From Nitrosarchaeum sp. (lineage in GTDB: Archaea > Thermoproteota > Nitrososphaeria > Nitrososphaerales > Nitrosopumilaceae), in NCBI GenBank assembly GCA_002737445.1, contig NSIR01000008.1, forward strand, positions 1 through 62,569: 62,569 nucleotides of DNA, given 5' to 3'. Below are positions 8,238-16,395 of this stretch, one piece after another. Both the position numbers and the translations under genes were made by a program. The notes below the pieces were generated by a model. It was not told the origin of the DNA, did no database searches, and was given only the letters and a program-made list of their open reading frames with translations. How positions within the stretch are numbered: position 1 is the stretch's first letter; each line of letters starts with the position of its first letter.

Positions 8238-9353
8238 ATGCTTGAAAATAACTATGACATATTAGGAATTATTGAGAGTTCGTCTGAGACTGAGATTCGT
8301 AATGCGTTCAGACGATTAGCACTTCGTTATCACTCAGATAGGGGAGGAGAAAATGATCAATTTATTAAAATCAAACAGGCTTACGAGGATCTAAAAATCG
8401 GTAAGAAATATCCTGAAACTGATTTAGAAAAAAATAAAAATTTTAGATTTTATTCAGGAGATTCAGAAGAGAATATTCGTAGAAAAAACAAAATTTTAGG
8501 TCAGGAATTATCAAATGAAATGAAAATAGCAGAAGTATGGGCATCTAATTTGCTAAAAACAAATTCTACTGGAACTAGATTATTTGGTTCTAAATCTCTT
8601 GGAGAAATCGAACTTGAAATTAAAGCCAATGGTACACTTTCAATAAAAGGTAATTTTATGGCAGGCAGTCTTAATTATAATGGTTCTATTATAATGCAAG
8701 GAAACATTACAAGCCCATCTTGGACTGAAGAATTTAAAACTAATATTCATCTTTTAAATGGTGATTTCAAATTTATTAATCCACTTGAGAATAAATATAA
8801 AATTGAAAATGGAACTCAAATAATTGTTGATAATGGTAATGTAATAGTTGGAAACATTTTTGGTAGAAAATATAGAGTAGATGATGCACAATTACGAGTT
8901 GGAATTTATCAGATTCAAGAACAACGTACTCATATTTCTACACCAAAAGGAAAAATTATCGCTGAGAATATAATCAATACAGTTACTCTTAATGCTGATT
9001 CTATCATGGTTCTAAATCTTGAAGATGATGTTCAGATTTATGCACGCGAAATTTTATTGTATGGAAGTAAAATTACATATGATGTTGTAATTAACTTAAA
9101 AAAATATGGAATTATAAGATTTTTTGAAAATTTTTCAATTCAAAGTCTTAGTAATGATGCAATAATTAAACTCGATAATGGTAAAGAAATTAGATTGTTT
9201 GATATTAAAACTAAAAAAATTCATGATCTAGCAGATGAATTAGTACCTGACAAAAATCAATATCCTAAAGATGCCACAATGGTAGGCAATGGATTTACAA
9301 TTACATATGAAATGTTGGATAATTTATCAAAAAAACGCATAAAAAAATCATAA
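8238..9353 (+). CDS. J-domain protein with HSD in place of HPD and a beta-rich tail
   Basis: The first 60 of 371 residues are a clear J-domain: NNYDILGI, the helix II segment TEIRNAFRRLALRYH, then QFIKIKQAYEDL. The loop that normally reads HPD is H32-S33-D34 here (codons CAC TCA GAT). The proline change would be expected to weaken Hsp70 stimulation, as HPD is needed for it in known J-proteins. The rest has no zinc-finger or CTD motif and looks like long beta-rich repeats (ending near GNGFTITYEM). It is not a canonical DnaJ and has no dnaK or grpE neighbour. Confidence 0.75.
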   Translation: MLENNYDILGIIESSSETEIRNAFRRLALRYHSDRGGENDQFIKIKQAYEDLKIGKKYPETDLEKNKNFRFYSGDSEENIRRKNKILGQELSNEMKIAEVWASNLLKTNSTGTRLFGSKSLGEIELEIKANGTLSIKGNFMAGSLNYNGSIIMQGNITSPSWTEEFKTNIHLLNGDFKFINPLENKYKIENGTQIIVDNGNVIVGNIFGRKYRVDDAQLRVGIYQIQEQRTHISTPKGKIIAENIINTVTLNADSIMVLNLEDDVQIYAREILLYGSKITYDVVINLKKYGIIRFFENFSIQSLSNDAIIKLDNGKEIRLFDIKTKKIHDLADELVPDKNQYPKDATMVGNGFTITYEMLDNLSKKRIKKS

Positions 9354-9457
9354 TTCTTATTTTAAATTATATTTTTTGAAACTTGCATATTTTAAATAAA
9401 ATATGGTAAAAAGTAAAAATTCAAAATAATAAAAAGAGATTAAAATGATGACCTAAT

Positions 9458-9757
9458 CTAATCGATTAATTCGGTCCAACCTTTGACGAAGACAGAGTTT
9501 TTGTAGAGTGGAACTGGTTGTCCAACTGTAAAGTCCATTGGTCTCATCCAAAAGATTGCCTTTGTTGGGCAAACACCGATGCATGCTCCATCAGAGATAC
9601 ATCTTTCTGGGTAAAAGACAAATGCTTTTCCTCTTTTCCAGCCTTCGACTGGTTTTACTCTAAGTACATCTGGTCCTAATGTTGTACAGATTTCTACACA
9701 TAGTGCGCATCCAATACACATTTGTTCGCTGATGTCTGGAATAATTCCTACTGGCAT
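9458..9757 (-). CDS. dicluster ferredoxin, probably one 4Fe-4S plus one 3Fe-4S
   Basis: A 99-residue soluble ferredoxin. The first site, C14-x2-C17-x2-C20-x3-C24, should hold a 4Fe-4S cluster. The second is C53-x2-D56-x2-C59-x3-C63-P, where Asp replaces the second cysteine (CISDGAC), the arrangement of the 3Fe-4S site in Sulfolobus-type ferredoxins. A 30-residue C-terminal tail follows (MDFTVGQP, KGWTELID). Its base composition is visibly richer in G+C than its neighbours, which suggests high expression. Confidence 0.9.
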   Translation of the reverse strand: MPVGIIPDISEQMCIGCALCVEICTTLGPDVLRVKPVEGWKRGKAFVFYPERCISDGACIGVCPTKAIFWMRPMDFTVGQPVPLYKNSVFVKGWTELID

Positions 9758-9813
9758 AACAAAATTTCTTATTTTTTGATCTTAATATAACTTCCTTAAA
9801 AAATTGAAATTAT

Positions 9814-9842
9814 AACGGTGTTTCATATTTTATAACACCGTT
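9814..9842 (-). terminator. hairpin with 9-bp perfect stem between RecA-like gene and ferredoxin
   Basis: AACGGTGTT at 9814-9822 is the exact reverse complement of AACACCGTT at 9834-9842, with an 11-base loop. Read on the minus strand, it follows the stop of the RecA-like gene and is followed by a T-rich run, so it may be a transcription or mRNA 3' end signal. It also lies about 60 bases before the ferredoxin start, so an operator is an alternative. Confidence 0.4.
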
Positions 9843-9870
9843 TTAAATTTTAATTATATTTTGTAATTTA

Positions 9871-10491
9871 TTAATAATCAATAGATGAAATTTTGAATAT
9901 TTTTTGTTTGGTTTCAATTTGATTTAATGAACTGAGTATCAAACTATCATCCATTTTTTTAAGATGATATGTTCCAGATTTTTTTAAATTAATAATATGT
10001 CTACCCCCTGGAGAAAGAATCCATTCATGCTTATCATTTTTTCGTGCTAAAGCAGTAATTATCACTAAAGAGTCAGAATCTTTACTAATAGATGAAAGCA
10101 ACATTATTGATGCATTAACAAATCGTCCAGATTCTTTTTCATTAAATATATTGTAAAAACCATTGAATGAATCAATTATAAGTAAAATTTTTTCATTTGA
10201 TATTCTTTTTGCTATTTGAGATATTTTTTGTGCCCAATCTACTTTATTTATATGATAAATCTCTACATTGCTTTTATTTTTAATCATTTCTGAAACAACA
10301 TATCCAGTATACAGCAAATCAAAATCTAAAAAAATTACTTGATACCCTATAGAATTAATAAATATATTCAAAAATTCAGCTTTATGAAAAGGCTCAGAAC
10401 ATAAAATTATGTTTGGATTTTTGTTAGAAAATTCATTTTTTATATGTAATAATTCAATATCTAAAATTTGATCAGGATTTTTATCCAACAT
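9871..10491 (-). CDS. RecA/RadB-like protein lacking the P-loop
   Basis: A 206-residue protein from the ATG at 10491; an upstream start at 10557 would overlap the divergent aminotransferase. It has the alternating strand-helix pattern of RecA-fold ATPases: a strand IILCSEPFHKAEF where the P-loop should be, VIFLDFD, a Walker B-like KILLIIDSF, LVIITAL, and HIINLKKSG. The GxxxxGKT motif is absent, so it probably does not hydrolyse ATP in the usual way. It may be a RadB or KaiC-like paralogue; the exact family is uncertain. Confidence 0.55.
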   Translation of the reverse strand: MLDKNPDQILDIELLHIKNEFSNKNPNIILCSEPFHKAEFLNIFINSIGYQVIFLDFDLLYTGYVVSEMIKNKSNVEIYHINKVDWAQKISQIAKRISNEKILLIIDSFNGFYNIFNEKESGRFVNASIMLLSSISKDSDSLVIITALARKNDKHEWILSPGGRHIINLKKSGTYHLKKMDDSLILSSLNQIETKQKIFKISSIDY

Positions 10492-10517
10492 GGATTTATT
10501 ATATAACAGATATAATA

Positions 10518-11669
10518 ATGAATTTGACTTCAAAAGATATATCAGGAGATTTCCCAAATTCTGGAAAAATTTATCTTAATAATGCATCTGTTTCGTTAAT
10601 GCCTCTACAAAGCATTGAGGCAATGAAAGATTTTCTTATTTCATATAATTCAATTGGACCTGATTCAATACATTCTCAAGAATTTATTATTGAAAAATTA
10701 CAAAATGTCAGAAAAATTATTGCAAAAATCATCAATTCCAAACCTGAAGAAGTTATTTTGACTCAAAGCACTACAGATGGAATAAATATTGTCGCAAATG
10801 GATTATCTTTCAAAAAGGATTCTAATCTTATAATTCGTGGAAAATCACATGAGCATCATGCAAATTTTTACCCTTGGCTTCGATTACAAAATAAAATAAA
10901 AATTAAGAATTTATCTATAGATAAAAATGGATTTTTTGATTTTAAGGAACTAAAAGGGTTTGTTGATAATAATACAAAATTAGTTGTAATGAGTCATGCA
11001 CTGTATAACACTGGTTCAATATTACCAGTTGAAAAAATTGGAAAATTACTTAGAAATAATACCTCTTTTTTTTTAGATAGTGCACAAACTGTTGGTTGCA
11101 TAGGCAATTATGATGTTGAAAAGATCAAATGTGATTTTATGTCTTTCAATGGTTCCAAGTGGTTATGTGGACCTATGGGTACAGGATTATTTTATTGCAA
11201 CAAAAAATCACATAAATTACTTGAACCCATGACAATTGGAGGAGAATCCGCAACGATTTACAATAAAACCAGTCTATCATACAAAGATATTCCTGATAAA
11301 TTTCAAACAGGATTTCGTAATTATGTAGGAATGGTAGGTTTAGAATCATCAATAAAATATCTGGTTAAATATGGTATGGATAATATACGTAAAAAAAATA
11401 TCTTTCTATCAAATCTTTTTAGAAATGAATTATCTAAAATAAAAAATATTACTCTATATGGATCAGATAACTCTCAAGAAAGAACCAGCATAGTTTCTTT
11501 CAGTTTTAATGGTCATGATCCAAATACAATTGTGCAAAAATTGGAAAAGCAAAATATTGTTTTAGCTGTTCGTGAAATTCTAGAAAAAAAGATCATACGT
11601 GTATCCCCTCATTTTTTTAATACAGAATCTGAAATACTTCAAGTTATTAATGTAATAAAAAATCTATAA
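10518..11669 (+). CDS. class V aminotransferase (cysteine desulfurase-like)
   Basis: A 383-residue PLP enzyme of the NifS/SufS fold. Visible are IYLNNASVSLMP at the N-terminus, the STTDGIN and HEHHANFYPW segments, LDSAQTVG, and the PLP lysine in NGSKWLCGPMGTG. In group II desulfurases a catalytic Cys lies in an RxGxHCA loop near residue 360; here the matching stretch LAVREIL-EKKIIRVSPHFFN has no Cys. So it could be an epimerase or lyase of this fold rather than a desulfurase. It is divergent from the RecA-like gene. Confidence 0.8.
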   Translation: MNLTSKDISGDFPNSGKIYLNNASVSLMPLQSIEAMKDFLISYNSIGPDSIHSQEFIIEKLQNVRKIIAKIINSKPEEVILTQSTTDGINIVANGLSFKKDSNLIIRGKSHEHHANFYPWLRLQNKIKIKNLSIDKNGFFDFKELKGFVDNNTKLVVMSHALYNTGSILPVEKIGKLLRNNTSFFLDSAQTVGCIGNYDVEKIKCDFMSFNGSKWLCGPMGTGLFYCNKKSHKLLEPMTIGGESATIYNKTSLSYKDIPDKFQTGFRNYVGMVGLESSIKYLVKYGMDNIRKKNIFLSNLFRNELSKIKNITLYGSDNSQERTSIVSFSFNGHDPNTIVQKLEKQNIVLAVREILEKKIIRVSPHFFNTESEILQVINVIKNL

Positions 11670-11921
11670 ATTTTCTTGTTCTTCTATTACCATCATTGTT
11701 AATGTTGATTGTACTTTGGCGATTTTTCTTACTTTATTTGTAATAATTACTCGTAACTTTTCAGCATCTTTAGATAATAATTTTAAAACTATATCATATA
11801 CTCCATAAACTCCTTGAACTTCATATTCTATATCCTCATTGGAAAGAATTCGTTTGATATCTGATATTATTGATTCATCAGATCCTAAATCTGAATTTAA
11901 TAAAACATATGCTGTAGGCAC
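11664..11921 (-). CDS. stand-alone Lrp/AsnC ligand-binding (RAM) domain protein
   Basis: An 85-residue protein equal to the RAM effector domain of Lrp/AsnC regulators without the helix-turn-helix: TAYVLLNSDLGSD opening, the glycine-turn VQGVYGVYDIVLKLLSKD, and VRKIAKVQSTLTMMVIE as last strand. Stand-alone RAM proteins form dimers and decamers and probably sense amino acids, sometimes by joining full Lrp proteins. The start codon is GTG. The end overlaps the convergent aminotransferase gene by six bases. Confidence 0.85.
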   Translation of the reverse strand: MPTAYVLLNSDLGSDESIISDIKRILSNEDIEYEVQGVYGVYDIVLKLLSKDAEKLRVIITNKVRKIAKVQSTLTMMVIEEQENL

Positions 11922-12088
11922 ATTTCAGATTTTCATAAAAGACTATTTAACCTTTCATTTTTTTAAATATTAAATTATTTAATCATAATAGACTAATATG
12001 AGATAAATCGATTTTACTTTTTTTAATTATAGTCTATATTTCCATTTTAAATAAATTCATAATTGATTTTTGAGTCAACAATAAAAAT

Positions 12089-12607
12089 ATGCAAAATGCA
12101 GCATTATGTATGAGTAAGCCTGGAAATATCTGGAGAAAAGTACACGGTAGAATTACCAAAAAACCCACTAATTTTTCATGGATAATTCAAAATAAGCTTG
12201 CAGGTTCAGGAATACCTACTAGTATCGATGAATTTGATTGGATACTAAAACAAGGTGTTACATCAATTGTAACTATGACTGAAACTGCATTACCTAAAGA
12301 ATGGATTAACAATGTTAATTATTTTCATATGCCAACACCGGATTTGACTGCACCAGATTTAGATAAAATAGATAGTACAGTTGAATTTATTCATAAAAAA
12401 ATTTCTAATGATCAAGCTGTAATGGTACATTGTGCAGCTGGAATGGGAAGAGCTGGAACCATATTAGCTTGTTATTTGGTAAAATACCAAAAATATTCTG
12501 CAAAAGACGCAATTAATATTATTAGAAAAGAAAGACCAGGCTCAATTCAATCCGAATCACAAGAATTTGCCATTATTTTTTATGAAAAGCATATACGAAA
12601 TAAATAA
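12089..12607 (+). CDS. dual-specificity protein phosphatase family
   Basis: A 172-residue cysteine phosphatase. The P-loop HCAAGMGRAGT places the catalytic Cys at 115 and Arg at 121; the upstream PTPDLTAPD segment (about 82-90) offers the general acid Asp. This matches archaeal and eukaryotic DSPs. It acts on phosphoprotein, RNA 5' end or phosphoinositide-like substrates; which is unknown. The start is ATG at 12089, with an alternative at Met8. It converges on the microprotein gene with one base between the stops. Confidence 0.87.
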   Translation: MQNAALCMSKPGNIWRKVHGRITKKPTNFSWIIQNKLAGSGIPTSIDEFDWILKQGVTSIVTMTETALPKEWINNVNYFHMPTPDLTAPDLDKIDSTVEFIHKKISNDQAVMVHCAAGMGRAGTILACYLVKYQKYSAKDAINIIRKERPGSIQSESQEFAIIFYEKHIRNK

Positions 12608-12608
12608 T

Positions 12609-12755
12609 TTACATAAATTGAGATACTACTTTTCCATCCACAATTTTTATTTTTAGTATTTTATTTTCTTGAAACACTAACGTTATTCCACCATCAGAAT
12701 CCGGATCTTCTACTTTTACTAATTCTATCATTCTAATTTGTTCAAATTTATCCAT
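12609..12755 (-). CDS. 48-residue microprotein, paralogue of its upstream neighbour
   Basis: A small frame on the minus strand, ATG at 12755 to TAA at 12609, with GTGAG just before the start. The protein begins MDKFEQIRMIELVKVEDPDS and continues DGGITLVFQENKILKIKIVDGK. The next gene upstream encodes the same pattern (V-E-x-P-D-x-x-GGIT-x-x-F-x-[DE]-N...IK-x-VDGK), so these are tandem duplicates. Conservation between the copies is the evidence that both are coding. It looks like a small beta fold; function unknown. Confidence 0.7.
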   Translation of the reverse strand: MDKFEQIRMIELVKVEDPDSDGGITLVFQENKILKIKIVDGKVVSQFM

Positions 12756-12765
12756 ACATTCTCAC

Positions 12766-12918
12766 TTATTCTGGAATAGATACCGCGTCTAATTTACCAT
12801 CTACTGCTTTTATAAATAAAAATCTATTATCTTTAAAGATAAATGTAATTCCTCCTTCTTTATCTGGTTCTTCAACTTCAAGTATTGGTTGTCCTAAAAG
12901 ACCATCATATTTTGCCAT
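12766..12918 (-). CDS. 50-residue microprotein, paralogue of its downstream neighbour
   Basis: ATG at 12918 to TAA at 12766. The protein begins MAKYDGLLGQPILEVEEPDK and continues EGGITFIFKDNRFLFIKAVDGK, matching the 48-residue protein that starts ten bases after its stop. A TATA-like GATATAAGG lies about 25 bases before the ATG, so it may have its own leaderless promoter, or follow the 178-residue gene 30 bases upstream. The acidic, GGIT-centred core is shared; no known family was recognised. Confidence 0.7.
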   Translation of the reverse strand: MAKYDGLLGQPILEVEEPDKEGGITFIFKDNRFLFIKAVDGKLDAVSIPE

Positions 12919-12948
12919 ATTGTTTAACTCTGAAAGTTCCTTATATCC

Positions 12949-13485
12949 CTAATTAATTGTAATCTCAATTTCACTTGAGTTATTTTTAACATTTCCTGAT
13001 TCTGTATAATCATGTTTTTGCCACGATGCAAAGACTTCGGACTCAAGTTTGTGTTTACCTTTTCCTAAATCTGATGCCTTGAAAGCAATTTTTTCATTAA
13101 AATCAAATAATTCCTCTCTTACTTCTTCTTCAGATAATCGGATAAATGGTTCAAAATTTTTAGATACTTGAATCCAAATTCTTCTATCTTTATGAGGATT
13201 AACCAATTTAGGATTCCTTGTCCAAAAAATTGCCGCTTTTCTATAAGTATCAATAGTTTTACCAATCTCTTTTTTTCTAAATCCACTGGAAACCAATTTT
13301 ATACCATATTTCATTTTAAAAGATACATCATTATTGTTATAGGCTTTAGTCCAATTTGCTTCATTAAATGAATCTCTAAGTCCTCCTTCGACTTTAAAAA
13401 TGATATTTACCTCTACAATATCATTTAATGCGTAATCGTCCTTGGTTTTTACTATTTCGACATCTGAAATCTTACTTTCCGCCAT
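12949..13485 (-). CDS. conserved-looking unknown protein (178 residues)
   Basis: A soluble protein without signal or membrane segment. It opens MAESKISDVEIVKTKDDY and has an aromatic, charged centre (RKAAIFWTRNPKLVNPHKDRR) and a C-terminal beta-rich portion with FASWQKHDYTESGNVKNN. The pattern suggests a beta-sandwich of Ig type, but no family was recognised. It starts about 50 bases from the divergent rpoL gene and is followed by the two microprotein genes on the same strand, a possible three-gene unit. Confidence 0.65.
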   Translation of the reverse strand: MAESKISDVEIVKTKDDYALNDIVEVNIIFKVEGGLRDSFNEANWTKAYNNNDVSFKMKYGIKLVSSGFRKKEIGKTIDTYRKAAIFWTRNPKLVNPHKDRRIWIQVSKNFEPFIRLSEEEVREELFDFNEKIAFKASDLGKGKHKLESEVFASWQKHDYTESGNVKNNSSEIEITIN

Positions 13486-13535
13486 TCTAACTACTCATAT
13501 GATTTATATCCACAATAAGTTCTTTTTCCGAATAC

Positions 13536-13814
13536 ATGAATGCTCAAATAATCAATTCAGAACCTAAAGAAATTAGTCTTTCTATTACAGAAACTGATAT
13601 TGGCATTTTATACATAATTCAACATGAGCTTTTAAAGGAAACAAATGTTGAATCTGCAGGAGTTATCGTGAAACATCCTCTAACAAATGAATGTTGGATG
13701 AGAATCAATTCAAGCACAAAACCTATGCAAGAAATAAAAAAAGCAACTGATTCAGCAATAAAAATGGCTAATGATTTTAAACAACTATTTAATTCAAAAA
13801 TTAAGGTAAATTAG
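13536..13814 (+). CDS. rpoL: DNA-directed RNA polymerase subunit L (Rpo11)
   Basis: A 92-residue subunit of archaeal RNA polymerase, counterpart of Rpb11/Rpo11, which pairs with subunit D to nucleate assembly. Seen are the hallmark ESAGVIVKHPLTNECWMRI core after an HELLKE helix, and the C-terminal long helix ATDSAIKMANDFKQLF. The next gene, transcription factor S, starts immediately after its stop, so both transcription genes are on one message. Confidence 0.9.
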   Translation: MNAQIINSEPKEISLSITETDIGILYIIQHELLKETNVESAGVIVKHPLTNECWMRINSSTKPMQEIKKATDSAIKMANDFKQLFNSKIKVN

Positions 13815-14126
13815 ATGAAATTTTGCCCCAATTGTGAGGTTAAATTAAAAAATGATGATTCTGGTCTACAATGTCCAAAATGTGATTATGTTGAGAGAAA
13901 ACAAATAACTAAAGCAAATAATGTTGTTCAAGAATATGAATCACAATTTAATGTATTATCTCAAAACGAAACCGTAGAAACTTTACCAACAATCAAAATT
14001 GAATGTGAAAAATGTGGTAATGATGAAGCAGTTTGGTGGATGCTACAAACCAGGAGTGCAGATGAACCTACAACTCAATTTTATCGATGTTCAAAATGTA
14101 GACACACTTGGCGTAATTACGCATAG
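13815..14126 (+). CDS. transcription factor S (TFS)
   Basis: A 103-residue RNA polymerase cleavage factor of the TFIIS/Rpb9 type. The N-terminal zinc ribbon has C4-x2-C7 and C20-x2-C23; the C-terminal ribbon has CEKCG...YRCSKCRHTW. The invariant RSADEPTT hairpin, with its acidic DE pair that reaches the polymerase active site to trigger transcript cleavage, is intact. It abuts rpoL with no gap, and the pcn gene follows 32 bases later. Confidence 0.92.
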   Translation: MKFCPNCEVKLKNDDSGLQCPKCDYVERKQITKANNVVQEYESQFNVLSQNETVETLPTIKIECEKCGNDEAVWWMLQTRSADEPTTQFYRCSKCRHTWRNYA

Positions 14127-14158
14127 GTTTAACTGGAACGTAAAAAATAAAAGATAGT

Positions 14159-14905
14159 TTGACTTTCGAAGCAAAAACAAGCGGTTCAGATGATCTAAAA
14201 GCAATAATCTCTGCGATATCCACACTAGTAGAGGAAGCTACTTTTGTTGCAACAGCTGAAGGTATTACATTTAGAGGAATGGATCCTTCTCATGTAGCTT
14301 TAATTGATATCTCTTGGCCTAATTCCGCATTTGAAAAATATGAATGTGATAGTGATATAAAATTCGGAGTAAGAATAGATGAATTTTCTAAACTTATCAA
14401 AAGAGCAGATAAAAAAGATAGTATAGAAATTAGTATTTCAGAACAAAACATGTTACTTGTAACAGTTGGTAAAAACAAAAAATACAAAATGCGTTTAATT
14501 GAAAGCTCTGCAACTGACACCCCACTACCAAAAATCCCATATGATTCTAAAATTATATTATCATCTTCTAGATTTGATAAGATTTTAGGTGATGTTCAAG
14601 TTGTATCTGATTATTTGACTATTCATACTTCTGATTCAAAAGCAGATTTTTCTGGAAAAGGTGATTCTGGAGAAGTTGTTATTGAACTGGAAAAGAACAC
14701 GGATGAAATAGGTGAAATTTCTTCAAAAGAGGACAGTACTGGTACTTACAGCCTTGAATATCTAAATCCTGTAGTTAAAGCAGTAGGGGCAAATGCAGGT
14801 CAAATCACATGTGAATTTTCAAGTGCAAAACCAATAAGAATTGAATTTAAAGTGGCAAATATAGGCAGAATCCACTTTTATTTAGCCCCACGAGTAGAAA
14901 GTTAA
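14159..14905 (+). CDS. pcn: DNA sliding clamp PCNA
   Basis: A 248-residue PCNA homotrimer subunit that tethers DNA polymerase and repair enzymes to DNA. Family landmarks are ATFVATAEGITFRGMDPSHVALIDISWP near the N-terminus, the interdomain region about residues 118-135 (SSATDTPLPKIPYD), and the C-terminal FSSAKPIRIEFKV...FYLAPRVES. The start is TTG at 14159. Only one PCNA gene is seen in this window. It sits downstream of rpoL-tfs and upstream of lysC. Confidence 0.94.
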   Translation: MTFEAKTSGSDDLKAIISAISTLVEEATFVATAEGITFRGMDPSHVALIDISWPNSAFEKYECDSDIKFGVRIDEFSKLIKRADKKDSIEISISEQNMLLVTVGKNKKYKMRLIESSATDTPLPKIPYDSKIILSSSRFDKILGDVQVVSDYLTIHTSDSKADFSGKGDSGEVVIELEKNTDEIGEISSKEDSTGTYSLEYLNPVVKAVGANAGQITCEFSSAKPIRIEFKVANIGRIHFYLAPRVES

Positions 14906-14940
14906 AGCATTTAAACATTAAATGATTCAGATATTTTGAA

Positions 14941-16344
14941 TTGAGACTTGTTCTAAAATATGGCGGAACGTCAATTTCATCCGCTAAAGATATTCAAGAT
15001 GTTGCAAACTATATTAATTTACTATCCAAACATAATGAAATAGTAATAGTTTGTTCTGCAATTAGTGGCATTACTGATGATCTTATAGAAATATCACAAT
15101 CTATAAAAAAAGAAAATAAACTCAAGGCTGAACAATTAGCAGCGAAAATAATCAGTAGACATATACTACTTGCAAACCAAATAATTAAAAAACCAACAAT
15201 TAGGAAAAAATTATTAGAAAAATTAAATACGGATTTTCTAGAACTAAATTCATTAATTGAAGGTATGGTTTTGTTGGGAGAAGTAACACCTAGATCTTTA
15301 GATTATTTAATTTCATTTGGAGAACGTCTATCAATAAAATTAATTTCTTTTAGTATAAATGATATAGGTAAAAATTCAATATCTTTAACAGGTAAAGAAG
15401 TCGGTATTGTTACTGATTCAAATTTTGGGGAATCAAATCCATTAATGGACACCACTAGATTGAGAATTTCTAAAACTATAGATCTACAATTTTTCAAGAA
15501 AATAATTCCAGTTGTAGGTGGATTTACAGGTGCAGATCAATATGGACATGTAACTACATTTGGTAGAGGAGGATCAGATTACACCGCAACTATAATCGGA
15601 TCTTGCATAAAAGCTGATGAAATTTGGTTAATGAGTGATATAGATGGATTAATGACTGCAGATCCCAAAATTGTTAAAAATGCTAAATTACTCAAGGAAG
15701 TTTCTTACATAGAAGCAACAGAGATGGCGTTATTTGGGGCAAAACAAATCCATCCTAGAACATTTGAACCATTAATAGCAAAAAAAATCCCAATGAAAAT
15801 AAGAAATTCTTTTAATTTAAAAAATGAAGGAACTTTGGTAACTCACTCTCCATCATTATCTAGTAAAAATACTGTAAAATGCGTAAGCCATATTCGTCAT
15901 AATGGATTAATCGACATACGTGGAGGTACAATGGTAGGAACACCTGGAACTGCTGCAAAAATCTTTGCAACACTTGCCAAATCTGGGATAAATGTTATGA
16001 TGATCTCTCAAAATCCATCTGAGTCTAGCATTACTATCGTAGTCAAAAATACCGATCTAGATAAAGCAGTTAATGCATTAGAAATGGAACTTTTAGGAAA
16101 AATAATAAAAAAACTTGAAGTAACCACTGACGTTGCAATTATTGCACTTATTGGATCAGGTATGCGTGGTACCGTTGGTGTTGCCTCTAAAGTTTTTGGT
16201 GCAATAGAGAAAAAAAAGGTCAATGTAGCAATGATTACTCAAGGTTCATCCGAACTAAATCTAGCATTTGTTGTTAAGGATTCTGATTCAAATACGGCAG
16301 TTCAAGCTTTACATGATGCATTTGAACTTGATAAAATTAACTAA
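14941..16344 (+). CDS. lysC: aspartate kinase
   Basis: First step of the aspartate pathway to threonine, methionine and lysine. The 467-residue protein has the amino-acid-kinase start VLKYGGTSISSA, the FGERLS segment, the GRGGSDYTATIIG substrate loop, and WLMSDIDGLMTADP. Two C-terminal ACT domains (about residues 320-395 and 400-465: INVMMISQNPSESS, VNVAMITQGSSELN) imply feedback control by an amino acid. The start is TTG at 14941, 35 bases after pcn. Confidence 0.93.
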   Translation: MRLVLKYGGTSISSAKDIQDVANYINLLSKHNEIVIVCSAISGITDDLIEISQSIKKENKLKAEQLAAKIISRHILLANQIIKKPTIRKKLLEKLNTDFLELNSLIEGMVLLGEVTPRSLDYLISFGERLSIKLISFSINDIGKNSISLTGKEVGIVTDSNFGESNPLMDTTRLRISKTIDLQFFKKIIPVVGGFTGADQYGHVTTFGRGGSDYTATIIGSCIKADEIWLMSDIDGLMTADPKIVKNAKLLKEVSYIEATEMALFGAKQIHPRTFEPLIAKKIPMKIRNSFNLKNEGTLVTHSPSLSSKNTVKCVSHIRHNGLIDIRGGTMVGTPGTAAKIFATLAKSGINVMMISQNPSESSITIVVKNTDLDKAVNALEMELLGKIIKKLEVTTDVAIIALIGSGMRGTVGVASKVFGAIEKKKVNVAMITQGSSELNLAFVVKDSDSNTAVQALHDAFELDKIN

Positions 16345-16395
16345 AAATAAAATTGCTAAACGGATAAATTACTTAAAAGAAAATCTATTATAAAA

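Noticed and set aside
11980-12050. TAGACTA and TAGTCTA inverted pair between the RAM-domain and phosphatase genes
   Set aside because: Only seven bases and A+T-rich; expected by chance, with no conserved promoter role visible.
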